From an uncultured beta proteobacterium (lineage in GTDB: Bacteria > Pseudomonadota > Gammaproteobacteria > Burkholderiales > Burkholderiaceae_C), in contig CAIJOK010000044.1 of NCBI GenBank assembly GCA_903822205.1, positions 1-64,000 of the forward strand: DNA of 64,000 nt, given 5' to 3'. Below the pieces are notes generated by a model. The model was not told where the DNA came from and ran no database searches. It saw nothing but the letters and a program-made list of their open reading frames with translations. The stretch's first letter is position 1. Every line of letters starts with the position of its first letter. Made by a program: the position numbers and the translations under genes. Of the stretch, positions 51,484-62,000 are shown one piece after another.

Positions 51484-53046
51484 TCAGATTTGAGGGAGGA
51501 TCGGACTCTTACGCGGAAAGTCCATGACAAAGCAACTTCCTTGACCCAGTTCGCTCTGCACAAGTATCGTTCCACCAAACTGTTGGGTCATGATGTTGTA
51601 TGCAATGTTCAGACCCAGACCTGTTCCACCTTGCCCATTCATGGTTGTAAAAAAAGGCTCGAATATCTTCCCGATATGCTCAGGTACGATGCCGCAACCG
51701 TTGTCGCAAAACCGCATCTCCACTCTGTCAGCTTTTTGTTCTACCGTGATTTGTATGCGACCCTCTTCCCTGCCCTTGAACGCGTGGACCAGTGCATTCA
51801 TGGTCAGGTTGGTAATGATTTGCGCCATTGCGCCGGGGTAGCCGTCGAGTTCGATCACCTGGGAGCACTCTATCTTCACCAGTGTCTTGCTCTGTTTCAG
51901 TCTAGGACGCAAACTGGAGATGATTTCTTCCAGATACTGTTGTAAATCGTAGCTGCGGCGATGCTCGCTGGTTCGGTCAGAGGCGACGTGTTTGAAGCTC
52001 TGGATCAGGTTGGCAGCGCGCTCTGAATTGCTCAAAATCAGGCGAGCACTCTTGCAGGCTAGCGTCACATAGGCAGTGATCTCTGACTTGCGCAGGCTGC
52101 CCTGTGTCAACTTGACCTGAAGATCGTCACTCGCATCGAGCAACACCGACGCACTGGTCAGCGTGATGCCAACCGGGGTGTTGATTTCGTGGGCCACACC
52201 CGCCACCAGACTACCCAGGCTGGCAAGTTTTTCAGCTTGCACTAAAGACTGCTGTGCGGACTGCAATTCGGCAAAAGCCTGTTTTGCACGCTCAGCAGAG
52301 GCATGCGCCTCCTGCATCGCCTGGGCGTGTCGTTGCATCACCTGGCGCACCTTGCGCTGCGTCAGGTTAAAACCACGAATCACATCGACGAATTCGGTGT
52401 GACCTGCCTCCGGTAGTTCCTGTACCACCTCATCACCACTGTCAGCCAGCCCGAACAAGGCATCACGCAAACGCTGCAAGGGCACAAAAACCATTTGCAG
52501 ACTGAGTGCCATCGCCAGCACCAGCACCAAGTCCACAACCAGCGCTTCGGTCATCCAGCGCAGCGTATGTACACGCAGCTCACGGTCGATATTTTTGCGA
52601 GAAAAATACACCACAGCCCGTCCCAAATAGTAGCGTGCTGCCGTTCCTGCCTGCGTGTTGCCAACGCCCAGATCGCCGTGGTACATCTTCATCTCAAGGC
52701 GAATGCCATTGAAATCGTCGCTGATCTGGCCTTGGATCACATGACCCTGTGGGTCGCGCAGAGCGGCGGCCAGCAATCTGTCCTTGGTATCGAATACTTG
52801 GATCGCATTGATTTCGTCCTGCAGCATCTCGACAACGAGGTTGCGCAAGATACCCTCCTTATCCACATTCCACACCAAGTCGGGCATACCCATTTCAAGC
52901 CGCTTGATGGTGACGTTCATCAATTGCGAAAAACGCTGTTCAAGACGATGTGACAACTGGTACTGGCCGTACATCTCAATGGTGGCCAGTGTGGTCGTTG
53001 TGACCACGATGAACAGAATGACAAGGCGGACACGGATGGACTTCAT
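51484..53046 (-). CDS. Membrane histidine kinase paired with the HD-GYP regulator
   Basis: A 520-residue kinase: membrane helix (about 5-25), periplasmic sensor of about 145 residues with MPDLVWNVDKEGILRNLVVE, second helix near 165-190, HAMP-like linker and coiled coil, phosphoacceptor motif LVAGVAHEINTPVGITL, and ATPase with NLTMNALVHAF, CDNGCGIVP and GTGLGLNIAY. It forms a two-gene unit with the HD-GYP regulator downstream. Start ATG 53046 (MKSIRVRL) is chosen because the fossil copy at 37541 begins MQSIRIRL at the same point; an upstream ATG at 53058 is possible. The ATG overlaps the stop of a 67-codon ORF (ATGA). Confidence 0.9.
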   Translation of the reverse strand: MKSIRVRLVILFIVVTTTTLATIEMYGQYQLSHRLEQRFSQLMNVTIKRLEMGMPDLVWNVDKEGILRNLVVEMLQDEINAIQVFDTKDRLLAAALRDPQGHVIQGQISDDFNGIRLEMKMYHGDLGVGNTQAGTAARYYLGRAVVYFSRKNIDRELRVHTLRWMTEALVVDLVLVLAMALSLQMVFVPLQRLRDALFGLADSGDEVVQELPEAGHTEFVDVIRGFNLTQRKVRQVMQRHAQAMQEAHASAERAKQAFAELQSAQQSLVQAEKLASLGSLVAGVAHEINTPVGITLTSASVLLDASDDLQVKLTQGSLRKSEITAYVTLACKSARLILSNSERAANLIQSFKHVASDRTSEHRRSYDLQQYLEEIISSLRPRLKQSKTLVKIECSQVIELDGYPGAMAQIITNLTMNALVHAFKGREEGRIQITVEQKADRVEMRFCDNGCGIVPEHIGKIFEPFFTTMNGQGGTGLGLNIAYNIMTQQFGGTILVQSELGQGSCFVMDFPRKSPILPQI

Positions 53047-53246
53047 CGGGCCACGCATCCGCAGCTAGGCGAACATAACAAAAAACGCATCTGCGGCGCT
53101 TGGCCCAGGCCGGCTGAAATGAACCCAGCGAAGGCGCTGAGAACGGGTATTTTTGATGCAGGATGTGGTTCTTCTGCCCAAATGCCACCGTGCAGGCTGC
53201 CACAGGCGGTCAACAAAAAGGCTTTTTTTAGGTGGAATCTTGTCAT
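53043..53246 (-). CDS. Small exported-type ORF before the kinase
   Basis: A 67-residue reading frame starting ATG 53246: MTRFHLKKAFLLTACGSLHG then GIWAEEPHPASK, which looks like a signal peptide followed by about 40 residues without a known fold. Its TGA overlaps the kinase ATG (53043-53046), so the two could be translationally coupled. The fossil sister module lacks this ORF: there the kinase begins 23 bases after the conserved upstream site. It may be the start of a lost periplasmic binding-protein gene fused by deletion, or a small regulator. Unrecognised. Confidence 0.35.
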   Translation of the reverse strand: MTRFHLKKAFLLTACGSLHGGIWAEEPHPASKIPVLSAFAGFISAGLGQAPQMRFLLCSPSCGCVAR

Positions 53247-53268
53247 ATCGAGATTGTTGTTTATTGTT

Positions 53269-53286
53269 GTGACAAAAAGATGTCAC
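53269..53286 (-). promoter_or_regulatory. Operator/Pho-box-like site of the kinase-HD-GYP module
   Basis: GTGACAAAAAGATGTCAC is a perfect inverted repeat (GTGACA, 6-base spacer, TGTCAC). On the minus strand it also reads as 11-base-spaced heptamers (GTGACAT, TTGTCAC; 11 of 14 PhoB positions) with AACAAT 10 bases on. The same site, slightly diverged, precedes the fossil copy at 37564-37581, so it was conserved with the module. Confidence 0.45.
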
Positions 53287-53332
53287 CCGTGAAGTTGCCT
53301 CCATTTCACGGACACTTTCTAACTGAAAGAGA

Positions 53333-53531
53333 GAGTCCACCCGGGTTCGACAGTGAAAGCTGTCAGCCCGTGATGATGGTTTGTTTGTGCAGGATACGCC
53401 TGACACGGGCTACCTGTAAGCCGCTTTTCACGGGTGACCCGCAGCCCTGTAGCCTGGATGGATGGCGACTCAATCCAGGAGATTCGTGTTCGATCTCCCC
53501 GCATGCCGCTTCGCTTCATACGGGCTACAGG
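53333..53531. other. Gene-tail fossil, IS end and palindromic repeat before pstS
   Basis: 53338-53354 carries the end motif CCCGGGTTCGACAGT seen at the IS ends at 29848 and 30785. Bases 53366-53415 match 29598-29647 (3' end of the EAL-CBS-GGDEF gene, one mismatch in 50) and the frame then ends GYL-TAA at 53418. Then CCTGTAGCC at 53446-53454 pairs with GGCTACAGG at 53523-53531 as the ends of a small REP-like element. No functional gene is here. Confidence 0.7.
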
Positions 53532-53550
53532 TTTGTTGTTTCACGTTAAT

Positions 53551-53584
53551 TTGTCACAATACTGTCACAGAGTGCCGTTACATT
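53551..53584 (+). promoter_or_regulatory. Pho box and -10 of pstS
   Basis: TTGTCACAATACTGTCAC (53551-53568) is an 11-base-spaced heptamer pair matching the PhoB consensus at 13 of 14 positions. TACATT (53579-53584) follows after 10 bases as the -10. This is the expected place for PhoB activation of the phosphate transporter genes; pstS starts at 53653. Confidence 0.8.
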
Positions 53585-53652
53585 GCAGGGCGGTTCTGAC
53601 CCGTTTTGTTTTTTTAACGACCATCTTTGTCCATTTCTACACATTTCATCTT

Positions 53653-54687
53653 ATGAAAATCACGTTTTCACACTCCTTACTTTTTGCCGCAGCCGTGTCT
53701 TGTCTTGCGCCCGTGGGTGCCCAAGAGATCGTTGGCGCTGGGGCCACTTTTCCAGCCCCGCTGTACGCCAAATGGGCCTCAGAATACAACAAAGCCACCG
53801 GTGTCAAGGTCAATTACCAGTCGGTGGGGTCGGGTGCCGGCATCAAACAGATCGACTCCAAAACGGTTGACTTTGGTGCGTCAGACATGCCACAGACCGA
53901 TGATGTCTTGAAGGCCAAAGGACAGTTTCAGTTTCCAACCGTGATCGGTGGCACCGTGCCCGTGATCAACATCAAGGGCATTGCCCCAGGGCAAATGCGG
54001 CTGGATGGCGCTGTGTTGGGTGACATTTACCTTGGCAAAATCACCAAGTGGAACCATGCTGCCATCAAGGCCTTGAACCCCGGTTTGGCCTTGCCTGATG
54101 CTGACATTACACCGGTTCGCCGCGCTGATGGTTCAGGTACCACGTTTAATTTCACCAATTACTTAAGCCGCGTTCACCCCGAATGGAAAGCCAAAGTGGG
54201 CGAGGGCACTGCCGTCAACTGGCCCGTGGGTGCAGGTGGCAAGGGCAATGAAGGTGTGGCAGCCTTTGTCAATCGCCTGCCAAACTCGATTGGCTATGTC
54301 GAATATTCGTATGTCAAACAAAATAAGATGACCTACACCCTGATGAAAAATCGCGATGGCGTGTTTGTGGCACCCGATGAGGATGCATTCAAGGCAGCCG
54401 CCGCAGGTGCAGACTGGAATCAATCGTTTTACCAGTTGATCACCGACCAGCCTGGCAAAAACGCATGGCCCATTTCAACAGCCACCTTTATTTTGATGTA
54501 CACCCAACAGGACAAGCCTGCACATGCCACCGAGACTTTCAAGTTTTTCACATGGGCTTTTAAGAATGGCGGCAAGAGCGCGGCTGATCTGGACTATGTG
54601 CCCATGCCTGCCAACGTGATTGCCACGATTGAAAAGGTCTGGAGCCAAGTCACCGATACAGCGGGCAAGCCGGTGTTACTCAAGTAG
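53653..54687 (+). CDS. pstS: Phosphate ABC transporter, periplasmic phosphate-binding protein
   Basis: A 344-residue protein with a signal peptide ending near VGAQ, then the PstS core: IVGAGATFPAPLYAKWASEY, YQSVGSGAGIKQI (phosphate loop with Ser-Gly), VDFGASDMPQTD and VRRADGSGTTFNF with the Arg/Asp/Ser ligands. It binds inorganic phosphate and hands it to PstCA. I chose ATG 53653 over further in-frame starts (back to 53434) because only this one places the signal peptide at the N-terminus and lies downstream of the Pho-box promoter. Confidence 0.95.
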   Translation: MKITFSHSLLFAAAVSCLAPVGAQEIVGAGATFPAPLYAKWASEYNKATGVKVNYQSVGSGAGIKQIDSKTVDFGASDMPQTDDVLKAKGQFQFPTVIGGTVPVINIKGIAPGQMRLDGAVLGDIYLGKITKWNHAAIKALNPGLALPDADITPVRRADGSGTTFNFTNYLSRVHPEWKAKVGEGTAVNWPVGAGGKGNEGVAAFVNRLPNSIGYVEYSYVKQNKMTYTLMKNRDGVFVAPDEDAFKAAAAGADWNQSFYQLITDQPGKNAWPISTATFILMYTQQDKPAHATETFKFFTWAFKNGGKSAADLDYVPMPANVIATIEKVWSQVTDTAGKPVLLK

Positions 54688-54863
54688 CTCGGTGATCGCC
54701 CTTTATTGTCACAAAAAGTAATTGATGGTAATATTTTGATAACAATCCTTGTTATGCTTGATAGCTGTGCATACATTGCTACAAAATGCAAAGTGATTGA
54801 GTTGAAAATTTATTGTTACATTTGTTATTTGTTCGTTTGCTTTGGAGATGATTCTTGTCATCC

Positions 54864-55886
54864 ATGACCCTGTCAGCTTGCCCCATGCCCTTTGAGGACA
54901 GTCTTCAGTTTGATGCACAGGCTGTCAGCCGTCGGCCTGCTGCGCCGGCGCGTTTTGGCCCTCTGGCTGACCGCATGTTTGGCTGGATGGCCATGGGCGC
55001 AGCGCTCTTGACGCTGGGTTTGCTGGCCGCCATTCTGGTGTCACTGACGGTTGGGGCCTGGCCCGCGATCTCACAATCGGGGGCCGGTTTTTTGACCAGC
55101 ACCACCTGGGACCCCGTCAAGCAAGAGTTTGGCGGCCTGGTGATGATCTACGGCACGCTGATGACATCAGCCATCGCCCTGCTGATCGCTGTGCCGGTCA
55201 GCTTTGGCATTGCCATCTTTTTGACAGAACTGGCACCCGCATGGCTTAAGCGCCCGCTGGGCACGGCAATCGAGCTTTTGGCGGCCATTCCGTCTATCGT
55301 CTATGGCATGTGGGGACTGCTGGTCTTTAGCCCGATTTTGTCCAATTACGTCCAGCAACCTTTGCAATCGATGTTTGCCAGTGTGCCCTACCTGGGCGCA
55401 TTTTTTTCCGGGCCGCCAGTGGGTATCGGCATTTTGGCTGCCGGCATCATTTTGGCCATCATGATCATTCCGTTCATCTCGGCGGTCATGCGCGATGTGT
55501 TTGAGGTCACACCCACCTTGTTGCGAGAGTCTGCCTATGGACTGGGGGCCACCACCTGGGAGGTTGTGTCCTGTGTGGTTTTGCCCTACACCAAGGCCGG
55601 CGTGCTAGGCGGCATCATGCTGGGCTTGGGTCGCGCCATTGGCGAAACGATGGCCGTCACCTTTGTGATCGGTAACTTTAACCAACTCGATTCTCTCAGT
55701 CTGTTTCAGGCCGCCAACAGCATCACGTCGGCGCTGGCCAATGAGTTTGCCGAGGCCAATCCGGGTTTGCACCAGGCATCGCTGATGTACCTAGGTCTGG
55801 TGCTTTTTTTCATCACGTTTGTGGTGCTGGGCATCTCCAAAATTTTGTTGCAGCAGCTTAAAAAGCGCGAAGGATCCAAGGCATGA
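54864..55886 (+). CDS. pstC: Phosphate ABC transporter permease PstC
   Basis: A 340-residue inner-membrane permease with six membrane helices and the ABC-coupling motif region [20 protein letters not shown] (EAA loop) followed by [18 protein letters not shown]. It forms the channel with PstA. The gap from pstS is about 175 bases without a visible terminator. ATG 54864 is used; a TTG at 54855 lies seven bases after GGAG and could be the true start. The N-terminal 35 residues are polar and precede the first helix. Confidence 0.95.
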   Translation: MTLSACPMPFEDSLQFDAQAVSRRPAAPARFGPLADRMFGWMAMGAALLTLGLLAAILVSLTVGAWPAISQSGAGFLTSTTWDPVKQEFGGLVMIYGTLMTSAIALLIAVPVSFGIAIFLTELAPAWLKRPLGTAIELLAAIPSIVYGMWGLLVFSPILSNYVQQPLQSMFASVPYLGAFFSGPPVGIGILAAGIILAIMIIPFISAVMRDVFEVTPTLLRESAYGLGATTWEVVSCVVLPYTKAGVLGGIMLGLGRAIGETMAVTFVIGNFNQLDSLSLFQAANSITSALANEFAEANPGLHQASLMYLGLVLFFITFVVLGISKILLQQLKKREGSKA

Positions 55887-56791
55887 ATAACGGCATGAAT
55901 CACACCGTGATCAGCCCCTCATCGGTTTTGCAAGCCGAGGCGCTTGAGCGTTCTCGTCTGGCCCGCTACGCCAGGCGCAAGCTGACCAATCGGGTGGCGC
56001 TGACGCTGTCCATGCTGGCCATGACGTTTGGTCTGGTCTGGCTGTTCTGGATTTTGATCGAGACCTTTATTTTGGGCCTGGGCGGGCTATCGGTCGCCAC
56101 ACTGACGCAGATGACTCCTCCGCCCAATGAGGTCGGCGGCCTGGCCAACGCCATGTATGGCTCGTTTTTGATGGTGCTGTTGGCCACGTGTGTTGGAACC
56201 CCCATCGGCATCATGGCCGGCATTTATCTGGCTGAGTTTGATACCCACAGTGGGCTGGCGCACTTGACGCGCTTTGTCAATGACATCTTGCTGTCGGCAC
56301 CGTCTATCGTCATCGGCCTGTTTGTCTATGCCGTGATTGTGGCGCGTCTGCGGTCTTTTTCGGGCTATGCGGGGGTTGCGGCACTGTCGCTGATCGTCAT
56401 ACCGGTGGTCATTCGCACCACCGAGAACATGCTGCAACTGGTGCCATCCGGTCTGCGTGAAGCCGCCTATGCTTTGGGTGCGCCCAAGTGGCGAGTGGTC
56501 ACATCCATCACCCTGCGGGCCGCCCGATCTGGCGTGATCACCGGCATTTTGCTGGCTGTGGCGCGCATTGCCGGAGAGACTGCACCCCTTTTGTTCACAG
56601 CGCTTAGCAACCAGTTTTGGACCTCCAGTCTGAGCGAGCCTATGGCCAGTTTGCCCGTCACCATCTTCAAATTTGCCATGAGTCCGTATGAGAACTGGCA
56701 AAAACTGGCCTGGGCCGGTGTGTTCATCATCACGCTGGCCGTGCTGCTCTTGAACATTCTGGCCAGGGTGTTAACCCGCAACAAAATCTGA
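55883..56791 (+). CDS. pstA: Phosphate ABC transporter permease PstA
   Basis: A 302-residue permease overlapping pstC by ATGA. Six helices; EAA loop [20 protein letters not shown] and the following [17 protein letters not shown] are diagnostic of PstA. It pairs with PstC and is driven by PstB, encoded 12 bases downstream. Confidence 0.95.
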   Translation: MNNGMNHTVISPSSVLQAEALERSRLARYARRKLTNRVALTLSMLAMTFGLVWLFWILIETFILGLGGLSVATLTQMTPPPNEVGGLANAMYGSFLMVLLATCVGTPIGIMAGIYLAEFDTHSGLAHLTRFVNDILLSAPSIVIGLFVYAVIVARLRSFSGYAGVAALSLIVIPVVIRTTENMLQLVPSGLREAAYALGAPKWRVVTSITLRAARSGVITGILLAVARIAGETAPLLFTALSNQFWTSSLSEPMASLPVTIFKFAMSPYENWQKLAWAGVFIITLAVLLLNILARVLTRNKI

Positions 56792-56803
56792 GACGGCCCC
56801 ACC

Positions 56804-57562
56804 ATGCAGACCGACAAGATCACCGTCAACCATCTCAATTTTTACTATGGCAAATTTCACGCCCTCAAAGACATCTGCCTGAAAGTGCCTGAAAAAAAAG
56901 TCACGGCGTTTATTGGCCCGTCAGGCTGTGGCAAATCGACTTTGCTTCGGGTTTTTAACCGCATGTTTGAGCTTTACCCCGAGCAGCGTGCCACTGGCGA
57001 AGTGTTATTGGACGGTGAAAACTTACTGACCAGCAAACAAGACGTTGCCCTTTTGCGTGCCAAGGTTGGCATGGTGTTTCAAAAACCCACGCCTTTTCCG
57101 ATGTCCATCTTTGACAACGTGGCATTTGGGGTCAAACTGTTTGAGGCACTCAACCCCGCAGCCCTTGAGGACCGTGTTGAATGGGCGCTGAACAAGGCTG
57201 CCCTGTGGTCAGAGGTCAAGGACAAATTAAAGCAAAGTGGCTCCAGCCTGTCAGGCGGCCAGCAACAGCGCCTGTGCATTGCCCGGGGCATTGCCATTCG
57301 CCCGGAGGTGCTGCTGCTCGATGAACCCTGTTCGGCTCTTGACCCCATCTCTACCGCCAAGATCGAAGAACTGATCACCGAGCTGAAAAGTGATTACACG
57401 GTGTTGATCGTCACCCACAACATGCAGCAGGCTGCCAGGTGCAGCGACCACACGGCCTATATGTACCTGGGCGATCTGGTTGAGTTTGGGGCCACCGAAC
57501 AGGTTTTTTTTAATCCCGTCTGCAAAGCTACCGAAGACTACATCACCGGTCGCTTTGGTTAA
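56804..57562 (+). CDS. pstB: Phosphate ABC transporter ATPase
   Basis: A 252-residue ATPase with Walker [11 protein letters not shown]-loop [15 protein letters not shown], signature [16 protein letters not shown], Walker [13 protein letters not shown] and the switch His in [18 protein letters not shown]. It powers phosphate uptake and, with PhoU, reports phosphate supply to the PhoR/PhoB system. Confidence 0.97.
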   Translation: MQTDKITVNHLNFYYGKFHALKDICLKVPEKKVTAFIGPSGCGKSTLLRVFNRMFELYPEQRATGEVLLDGENLLTSKQDVALLRAKVGMVFQKPTPFPMSIFDNVAFGVKLFEALNPAALEDRVEWALNKAALWSEVKDKLKQSGSSLSGGQQQRLCIARGIAIRPEVLLLDEPCSALDPISTAKIEELITELKSDYTVLIVTHNMQQAARCSDHTAYMYLGDLVEFGATEQVFFNPVCKATEDYITGRFG

Positions 57563-57591
57563 TTTCAAATTGCCGATTGCGCTCTTCTAAT

Positions 57592-57617
57592 CGCTCCCAT
57601 GCTCCGGCGTGGGAGCG
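57592..57617. terminator. Hairpin between pstB and phoU
   Basis: CGCTCCCA (57592-57599) pairs perfectly with TGGGAGCG (57610-57617) over a 10-base loop; a TAATTTTTT run follows about 12 bases later. It could weaken transcription into phoU, or be a REP-like repeat, since this hairpin sequence is a common repeat type in proteobacteria. Confidence 0.45.
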
Positions 57618-57661
57618 CTACCAGTATCTAATTTTTTAGAGTTCGATTACCAGGAATCATC

Positions 57662-58363
57662 ATGCCCGAAAAACACCTATCCACCCAATTTGACAGCGAA
57701 CTCAACGAGGTTTCGACCAAGGTCATGGAGCTTGGCGGTTTGGTTGAGCTTCAAATCAAAAAAGCCATCAGTGCCCTGTCGCAGTTCAGCATCGATCTGG
57801 TCAATGAGGTGGCCGCCAACGAGCTGCGCGTCAATGCCATGGAAATCGACATTGACCGCGAGTTGTCCAGCATCATCGCCCGCCGTCAGCCCACGGCGGT
57901 TGACCTGCGCTTGTTGATCGCAATCTCCAAAATCACGGCCAACCTGGAGCGCGTGGGCGACGAGGCCGAAAAAATCTCCCGCATGGTGCTGTTGATCATC
58001 GAAAGCGGTGCGCCCCGATCATTGCCGTCGCTTGAGCTTAAAGTGGCCTCGGACATGGCATCGAGCCTGTTGCGCCAGGCATTGGATGCCTTTGCACGCC
58101 TTGACACCGAGGCCGCAGTGTCCATACTTAAAGACGACTATTTGATCGACCGTGAGTTTGATGGTTTTGTCCGCAAGCTGATCACTTACATGATGGAAGA
58201 CCCGCGCACCATCTCGGCCAGTCTTAACCTGTTGTTTTTGGCTAAATCGATCGAGCGCATTGGCGACCACGCCAAAAATATCGCTGAACTGATCATCTAC
58301 GTGGTCAAAGGGGCCGACATTCGCCATACCTCGATGGCGCACATCGAGTCCGTCATCAAATAA
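57662..58363 (+). CDS. phoU: Phosphate signalling protein PhoU
   Basis: A 233-residue all-helical protein with two PhoU repeats, each bearing the metal-binding E/D-x-x-x-D pattern: ITANLERVGDEAEKISRMV and FLAKSIERIGDHAKNIAELI. It represses the Pho response when phosphate is plentiful by linking PstB to the sensor kinase. It follows pstB after about 100 bases with a GGAATCATC leader. Confidence 0.95.
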   Translation: MPEKHLSTQFDSELNEVSTKVMELGGLVELQIKKAISALSQFSIDLVNEVAANELRVNAMEIDIDRELSSIIARRQPTAVDLRLLIAISKITANLERVGDEAEKISRMVLLIIESGAPRSLPSLELKVASDMASSLLRQALDAFARLDTEAAVSILKDDYLIDREFDGFVRKLITYMMEDPRTISASLNLLFLAKSIERIGDHAKNIAELIIYVVKGADIRHTSMAHIESVIK

Positions 58364-58392
58364 AACAAAGAACAAAGAACAAAAAAAGACCC

Positions 58393-59088
58393 ATGAAACA
58401 CGAACCCATGGTGCTGGTGGTTGAGGACGAATCTGCTGTCGCAGAGCTGATCGCCGTCAATCTGCGCCACAACGGTTTTCGTGTCACCTGGGCCATCGAC
58501 AGTGACAGTGCCCAGCGAGAACTGGATGCCGTGCTGCCCGCTGTCATTTTGCTGGACTGGATGCTGCCTGGTGACAGCGGCCTGGCATTGGCCAGACGCT
58601 GGCGTCATCATCCACGCACCCGGGCCACACCCATCATCATGCTGACGGCAAGGGGCGACCTGGCCGACCGCGTGGCCGGTCTGGATGCCGGCGCAGATGA
58701 CTACATTGCCAAGCCATTTTCGACCCGAGAGCTCTTGGCCCGGGTGCGGGCCGTGCTGCGCAGGCGCTTGCCAGAGCAGGCAGCAGAGTCGGTCGTGCTA
58801 GGCCCGTTGCAGTTGGATGCCGCCACGTACCGCGTGACATTTGACAACCAAATCATCAAACTGGGCCCCACAGAATTCAAGCTGTTGAGTTACCTGATGC
58901 ACCATGCCGAACGGGTTCACAGCCGGTCTAGTTTGCTGGACAAAGTGTGGGGCGACCATGTCTTTATTGAAGAGCGCACGGTGGATGTTCACGTGAAACG
59001 CCTGCGTGAGGCCCTGGGGCCAGATGCCGGCCAGATGATTGAGACGGTGCGCGGCGCGGGCTATCGGCTAAGCGACCACAGGGTTTGA
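58393..59088 (+). CDS. phoB: Phosphate response regulator PhoB
   Basis: A 231-residue OmpR-type regulator: receiver with EDESAVAELI, phosphoacceptor D55 (VILLDWMLPGDSG), TARG and KPFSTRELLARV, then a winged-helix domain with GPTEFKLLSYLMHHAERVHS and ERTVDVHVKRLREAL. It activates Pho-box promoters under phosphate starvation. No phoR follows; instead a large hybrid kinase on the opposite strand overlaps the last 21 bases of this gene. Confidence 0.95.
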   Translation: MKHEPMVLVVEDESAVAELIAVNLRHNGFRVTWAIDSDSAQRELDAVLPAVILLDWMLPGDSGLALARRWRHHPRTRATPIIMLTARGDLADRVAGLDAGADDYIAKPFSTRELLARVRAVLRRRLPEQAAESVVLGPLQLDAATYRVTFDNQIIKLGPTEFKLLSYLMHHAERVHSRSSLLDKVWGDHVFIEERTVDVHVKRLREALGPDAGQMIETVRGAGYRLSDHRV

Positions 59089-62000
59089 AACCGTTGCTGT
59101 AGTGTGATCTGGTGAGTCCAGCGGCAACCATTGGTCCAGCATGGCCTTGAGTTTATCCATGCGCAAGGGCTTGCTCAAATAGTCGTCCATGCCATTGTCC
59201 AGACAGCGCTGGGCCTCACCCTGCATGGCGTTGGCGGTCACTGCAATGATGGGTTTGTGGGGGCCAGTTCCTTCTTCCGCACGAATCAAAGCGGTCAACT
59301 CAAAGCCGTCCATCAAAGGCATGTGACAGTCGGTCAGCAACAACGCAAAGCGGCCGGTTCGCCATTTCTCAATTGCCGTCATGCCGTCTTCAGCAAGTTC
59401 AGCCGCATAGCCTAACAGGCGCAATTGTTCGCCGATCACTTCCCGGTTGGTTTCATTGTCTTCGGCAAGCAAGATCAGTTTGCCGCAGGCAGCAGCTTGC
59501 TCAACACTGGGAGCGGGTGTATGGGGTTGCAAACGACGATCTTGCACGCTGGCTCGCATGGATACAGGGGATGCCTCCATCAGGGGCAATTCCACCGTAA
59601 ATTCTGATCCATGGAACACTTTGCTTTGAACCATGATCTGACCGCCCATCAATTTGATCAGTTGTCTGCTGATGGACAGTCCCAGACCGGTGCCGCCGTA
59701 TTGGCGTGATGTGCCGGAATCAGCCTGGGTAAAGGGTTGAAACAAACGGGCCACCACTTCGTTACTCATGCCAATGCCGTTGTCTATGACACGCAAGTGA
59801 ACACCAGGCAGGCTGTTGGCAAGTGTGCAGGGTTCTACCCGCAACGCCACTTGTCCTTGGCGTTTGGATTCGCTGCGCGTGAACTTGATGGCGTTGCCAA
59901 TCAGGTTGATCAACACCTGGCGCAAACGTAAAGGGTCAGAAAATACCCATTGCGGAAGCGCTGGATCAACCCACACGGAGAGATCAATGTACTTGGATTT
60001 TGCGGCAGTCGTCATCAGATGCACCACGTCTTGTGCCACCTCGCACAAAGGTGTAGCGATCTGTTCAACGGTAAGTTTGCCGGCTTCAATTTTGGAGTAA
60101 TCCAAAATGTCATTGAGAATGCCCAGCAGAGCCAAAGAGGACTGGTTAATGGTGTCCAGCATACGGTGCTGGTTTGGGTTCAGATCGGTGCGCTGTAACA
60201 GATCAACCATGCCGATCACACCGTTCATGGGCGTGCGAATTTCGTGGCTCATGTTGGCCAGAAACTCTGACTTGGAACGGCTGGCTGCATGTGCGGCATC
60301 TTCCATCTTTTTACGCTCGGTGATGTCGGTATTCGTTCCAACCAATCGCACAGGTGCGCCGTTACTGCCGAAACTGACGGCCATGCCCCGGCCCAGAATC
60401 CACTTCCAACGGCCATCCTTGCATTGCATGCGAAACTCGCAGGCAAAGGGCATTTTTTCGTCGATGCTCACTTTGAGTGTCGCCATGACATTGGATAAAT
60501 CATCAGGATGAACGCGACCGGACCATGCAGATGCGTTATTGGCAAGCTCATTCTCAGCGTAGCCCAGCATTTCCTTCCAGCGCTTGGAAAACAATGCCTC
60601 ATCGGTCTCAAGATTCCAGTCCCAAACGCCATCCCCCGAACCTTCAAGTGCAAATTGCCATCGTTCTGAACTGGCTTTCAAGGCATCTTCAAGCTGTCTG
60701 CGATCGTTCACGTCACGGCAAATCGCGATGATTTTGGGTGAACCGCCATCAACGGAGAGTGTGGCGTTGATTTCAACGGGTGTGATTTGTCCGGATCCAT
60801 CCACATAGTCAATGACGAGGTTTTTGATCCGTCTATCCTCAATGCACTGCGCTAGGGCATTCAGGTTTTTTTCTATCTCATAGTCCGCCGTCCACTGTAT
60901 GACTGATTTGCCCAGAATGTCTTTGAGTTCGGTGTGACCTGTCAGCCGAACATATTCTGGATTGGCATCCAGTACCTTGCCATCAGTGTCAATCATTAAA
61001 AATCCCGTTCTTGTGGTCTCGATCAACGTCCGGTATTTTTCTTCAGAAGATTTCAGGTTTTCGAGAGATTGTTCCAACTCAACGGTTTGTTGCTCGACCA
61101 ATTCTTGAAGATGATCGCGATGAAGCAGCAATTCTTGTTGTATTCCCTTACTTTCCGTGATGTCGGCAATGTAGCCATGCCACAGCACGGAGCCATCTGG
61201 CTCACGCTGGGGTTGTGCGCTGGCCGACACCCAACGCACCGTGGTGTCCAACAACACCACACGCCATTCGTGATGCCATTCGGTCATCCCTCTGGCCGAT
61301 GTCAAGGTGGTGCTGATCAAGCCACTCACATCATCCGGATGGGCAGTGGCAAAAGCTTTTTGCGCATCTTCACGAACATCGTTTGGGGCAACACCGAAGA
61401 GATTTTGCATCTGCCGGCTGGCATAAGGAAAGCAAAAACTGCCATCGGTGCGCAATTTAAGCTGGTACACGCAACCTGGCAGGCAACTGGTAAGTTTCTG
61501 GAGGAAATCGCGTGATGCAAGGGCGGCCAATTCCACCTGCTTGCGTATGGAAATGTCGTGACGTTGTTGCACAGCAAAGCTGATGAGCGCGGTGAGCAAC
61601 GACAGTGTCACACCCAAAATGATGCCCACAATAGCTACCAATTGGGGTTTGCGCGTCAGTACAGGCGCACCGTAGCCAGGCAGCGAGTGAAATGACAATG
61701 TCCAGGTGTGTCCGCCAAATACAAGGGGCAGGGTGCTGTTGAATGGAGAGACATAAGTCGCATCAAAACCCGTCGTGTCATCTTCGTCGTACATCAGGTC
61801 TGCTTGGGAGCGTGTGCTGCCGTCAAAAATTTCCAGATCAATCAATTGCGATCCTGCTGGCAGTGCGCTGGCCACAAATTCAGTCATGCGAAATGGCATG
61901 TCCACCCACCCCAAACAATTGGCATGGCGCTTGGCCGGTGTATCCATGGCTGCGCCAAAGCGGTAAACAGGCGCATACATGATGAAACCAGGAACATCGG

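Noticed and set aside
53434..53652. 73-codon N-terminal extension of pstS
   Set aside because: It would bury the signal peptide and begin upstream of the Pho-box promoter; it runs through a REP-like repeat.
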